From JANRIC01 sp033765345 (GTDB lineage Bacteria > Bacteroidota > Bacteroidia > Cytophagales > Microscillaceae), in contig JANRIC010000251.1 in NCBI GenBank assembly GCA_033765345.1, positions 1 to 17,495 on the forward strand: a stretch of 17,495 bases of DNA. The letters are read 5' to 3'. Made by a program: the position numbers and the translations under genes. Below the pieces are notes generated by a model. It saw only the letters and a program-made list of their open reading frames with translations, was not told where the DNA came from and made no database searches. Position 1 is the stretch's first letter; each line of letters starts with the position of its first letter. Of the stretch, positions 15,648 through 17,495 are shown piece after piece.

Positions 15648-16172
15648 TTATTTTTTAGAGACTTTCCATTTGCTTTCCAGGTACAGTTTTTGGGCATCTT
15701 TGATGGCCTCGAGGGCGGCATTTTCATCGTCCCAGCCTTCTACCCCTACTTTCTTTTTCTCCAGGTCTTTGTATACTTTGAAAAAGTGCTCGATTTCAAG
15801 TTTAAGGTGAGGAGGGATTTGATCCAGGCGATAGATATAATTCCAGATCGGGTCACTGATGGGCACGCAGAGGATTTTTTCATCGGGTCCTTTTTCATCA
15901 TACATTTTAAAAAGACCTACAGGGCGAACTTCAATGATACATCCGGGGAAGGTTGGTTCTGTCACGAGTACCAAAGCATCCAGCGGGTCACCGTCGCGAG
16001 CTAGGGTTTCAGGAAAAAAACCGTAATCACTCGGATAATGTACTGAGGAAAAAAGCATGCGATCGTATCGAATCATACGCTTTTCGTAATCATACTCGTA
16101 TTTATTTCGGCTGCCTTTGGGAATTTCAACTACAGCATCAATAGAAAAATCATGTAATTCTTGCTGATCCAT
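15648..16172 (-). CDS. ppa: Soluble inorganic pyrophosphatase, family I
   Basis: Hydrolyses PPi to two phosphates in the cytoplasm, pulling nucleic-acid and activation reactions forward. The family I signature DGDPLDALVL is intact (three metal-binding Asp). Other active-site regions are visible: VVEIPKGSRNKYEYD, SSVHYPSDYGFFPET, and IEHFFKVYKDLE followed by a lysine cluster near the end. The frame stays open upstream to an ATG at 16241, but the ATG at 16172 is preferred. It gives 174 residues, close to the family's usual length. A TAATTTTG element that would act as its promoter lies at 16208-16215, inside the longer version. The gene lies upstream of hppA on the same strand, separated by 299 bp with its own hairpin, so they are probably separate transcripts with a shared substrate. 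Confidence 0.93.
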   Translation of the reverse strand: MDQQELHDFSIDAVVEIPKGSRNKYEYDYEKRMIRYDRMLFSSVHYPSDYGFFPETLARDGDPLDALVLVTEPTFPGCIIEVRPVGLFKMYDEKGPDEKILCVPISDPIWNYIYRLDQIPPHLKLEIEHFFKVYKDLEKKKVGVEGWDDENAALEAIKDAQKLYLESKWKVSKK

Positions 16173-16207
16173 TTTTTTAGGATTTTGTAACAGACTTAAG
16201 ATTTCGG

Positions 16208-16215
16208 CAAAATTA
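16208..16215 (-). promoter_or_regulatory. Bacteroidota-type -7 element (TAATTTTG) of ppa
   Basis: TAATTTTG on the minus strand fits TAnnTTTG and lies 35 nt before the preferred ppa start at 16172. The nearest upstream TTG is 23 nt away, longer than usual, so the match is partial. Confidence 0.4.
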
Positions 16216-16371
16216 GGCAAAGTCTTTACTTTTTTACGCAAGAAAACCCATAAATTTGCGAAATTTTCAAAAAAATTAAAGATCCCCGGTATCTAATCGA
16301 TGAGTTTTATTTCTACAAGAAAGGTTTTGCATTTTTTTGTTAAAAAAATAAACAAGTCCACATTAGAGTAG

Positions 16372-16409
16372 AAAATATCTTGTATCTTTATTTGAAATAA
16401 AGATATTTT
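16372..16409. promoter_or_regulatory. Overlapping palindromes upstream of the methyltransferase, possible operator
   Basis: TATCTTTATTT (16383-16393), a central G, then AAATAAAGATA (16395-16405) form a perfect 11+1+11 palindrome ending 6 bp before the ATG at 16412. A second arm AAAATATCTT (16372-16381) also pairs perfectly with AAGATATTTT (16400-16409), sharing the right half. Position and symmetry suggest a repressor or controller-protein site, or a leader hairpin covering the start region. No regulator gene is in the window. Confidence 0.5.
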
Positions 16410-16411
16410 AA

Positions 16412-17366
16412 ATGAAATATATTGAAAAAATCAACCTGTTATTTAAACCCACAAAAAAACTATACTCAAACCGAAGTGGTTTTCCGAGATTTAGCTTTTA
16501 AATCATTAATAATCAAGCTAATCAATCAAGAAAATCAGGCAAATCACTTCAATCTGGGTATAACTTTTAAAGTTTTGGATCTTTTTGCTGGATGTGGAGG
16601 ACTTTCACTTGGTTTTGAGGCCATAGGGTTTCAAACTACAGGCTATGAAATGGATATAAAAACTGGTGAAACCTATAATACAAATTTAAAGGGCATTTGC
16701 CATACACAGAAACTAACCATTGATACGGAATTTAATGAGGAGTACGATATTGTAATTGGAGGACCGCCTTGCCAACCCTTTAGTGTAGGAGGGCATCAAA
16801 AAGGGTTGGATGATGAAAGAAATGGATTTCCTGTTTTTATACACGTGATTAAACAGGTAAAACCAAAGGCTTTCATGTTTGAAAATGTACGTGGCATGCT
16901 TTATTCAAATAAATGGTACTTAGATCAAATCATTAAAGAACTACAAAAAGAAGGGTATTTGATTGATTATAAATTATTAAATGCTGTAAATTTTGGGGTT
17001 CCTCAAAATAGGGAACGAGTTTTTGTAGTAGGGCACAAAGGAAAATTTAATTTCCCGAAAATACATACGGAAAAAGTTACTGTAGGCGACGCTATTGGAG
17101 ATTTGATTGATACTATTGTAGATGAGAGTAAAATATTGACGCCCTCTATGGATAGGTATGTAGCAAATTATGAAAAAGCATCAAGTTGTATTAATCCCAG
17201 AGATCTTTATTTGCATAAACCAGCAAGGACGCTGACGTGTAGAAATATTGCAGCTCCTACCGGAGATATGCAAAGAGTAAAACTCAAAGATGGAAGACGA
17301 AGAAGAATTTCTGTAAGAGAAGCCGCCCGATTACAAAGTTTTCCGGATTGGTTTGTATGCCTCTAA
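16412..17366 (+). pseudogene. C5-cytosine DNA methyltransferase gene broken at both ends
   Basis: Clear m5C methyltransferase. Motif I DLFAGCGGLSLGF binds S-adenosylmethionine. Motif IV GGPPCQPFS has the catalytic Cys. Motif VI ENVRG, motif VIII QNRERVF, a target-recognition stretch and motif IX REAARLQSFPDW follow. Motif X (usually QIGNAVPP-like), which completes the cofactor pocket, is absent: the frame ends WFVCL right after motif IX. At the 5' end a 103-bp-type repeat (16461-16562) interrupts codon 17. The natural ATG at 16412 reads MKYIEKINLLFKPTKK and then stops inside the repeat. A frame from a TTG at 16422 does run through the repeat into motif I, giving a 314-residue chimeric product whose residues of about 14-47 come from the repeat. 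Loss of motif X makes activity unlikely. No restriction endonuclease gene is visible. What it methylated is unknown. Confidence 0.85.
16461..16562 (+). mobile_element. MITE-like repeat, copy 3, inserted in the methyltransferase gene
   Basis: Identical to copy 2 except for one missing T in the T-run at about 16490-16493 (three Ts instead of four; copy 1 also has four). TA at 16461-16462 and again at 16561-16562. Deleting one TA plus the element rejoins ...AAACTA with ACTTTTAAAG and puts the ATG at 16412 in frame with motif I, which marks the element's borders to within the TA. Confidence 0.9.
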
Positions 17367-17495
17367 GCAAGGCCATCCCTTAACTCCCTAAAACTGGTTT
17401 CATTATTGCTTATGTTTGAAGTTTTTTGGCAAGAGTAGGTGCAGCTCTTGTATAGAAGTGTCCATGATATTGTCAAGTGTATGGATGAGCCATTC
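17358..17495. other. Foreign DNA replacing the methyltransferase 3' end, possible edge of an insertion sequence
   Basis: Similarity to methyltransferase stops after the GTA codon at 17355-17357. None of the three forward frames that follow encodes motif X. On the minus strand a frame enters from the right window edge and stops at 17403 (last residues ELHLLLPKNFKHKQ). That leaves about 45 bp of non-coding DNA before the junction, an arrangement like a transposase end next to an insertion-sequence terminus. I do not recognise the protein, and other frames are also open over this short span. Confidence 0.3.

Noticed and set aside
16173..16241. N-terminal extension of the soluble pyrophosphatase
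   Set aside because: It makes the protein longer than the family norm and contains the probable promoter element at 16208-16215.
6821..16562. The 103-bp repeats as a CRISPR or REP array
   Set aside because: The copies are far apart with no spacer pattern; they have TA-flanked inverted ends and one interrupts a gene.

Overview
The window looks like a chromosomal stretch from a Bacteroidota bacterium, probably a Cytophagales-type genome. This is inferred from several things: 'AQ'-ending signal peptides, a HAMP-GAF-SpoIIE phosphatase, a K+-type membrane pyrophosphatase, TAnnTTTG-type promoter elements and weak Shine-Dalgarno sequences. I see no tRNA, rRNA or CRISPR array. Twelve protein genes are recognisable, one of them disrupted, and a thirteenth partial frame sits at the right edge.

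Left part (1-5252, all minus strand). A three-gene set reads leftward: a secreted RraA-like aldolase-family protein, a Tat-exported enolase-superfamily dehydratase-like protein and a BASS-type (bile acid:sodium symporter family) transporter. Together they suggest periplasmic processing and uptake of an acid sugar or related carboxylate. About 400 bp of non-coding DNA with an inverted repeat follows, then a TPM-domain (YgcG-like) membrane protein with a poly-serine tail.

Middle part (5440-12071, plus strand). A secreted DUF4097-type beta-solenoid protein is bracketed by two oppositely oriented copies of a 103-bp repeat. Next come a membrane sensor with a SpoIIE/PP2C phosphatase output, a soluble multi-PAS histidine kinase and an Rcp1-like single-domain response regulator. 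A plausible intrinsic terminator closes this group.

Right part (12135-16172, minus strand). This holds an MscS channel, a K+-dependent membrane pyrophosphatase (hppA) and a soluble pyrophosphatase (ppa). A very strong hairpin with a U-tract separates hppA from the MscS gene. The 300-bp gap between hppA and ppa has promoter-like elements and a structured stretch.

Right edge (16372-17495, plus strand). A C5-cytosine DNA methyltransferase gene is broken at both ends. A third copy of the 103-bp repeat sits at codon 17, and the 3' end, including motif X, is replaced by unrelated DNA.

The main discovery is the repeat itself. It is a MITE-like element with imperfect terminal inverted repeats (about 25-33 bp) flanked by TA. 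Removing the copy in the methyltransferase together with one TA restores an ATG-started frame that runs straight into motif I. This gives direct in-sequence evidence for transposition with TA target duplication. All three copies lie within 40 bp upstream of a start codon or just inside a gene's 5' end.
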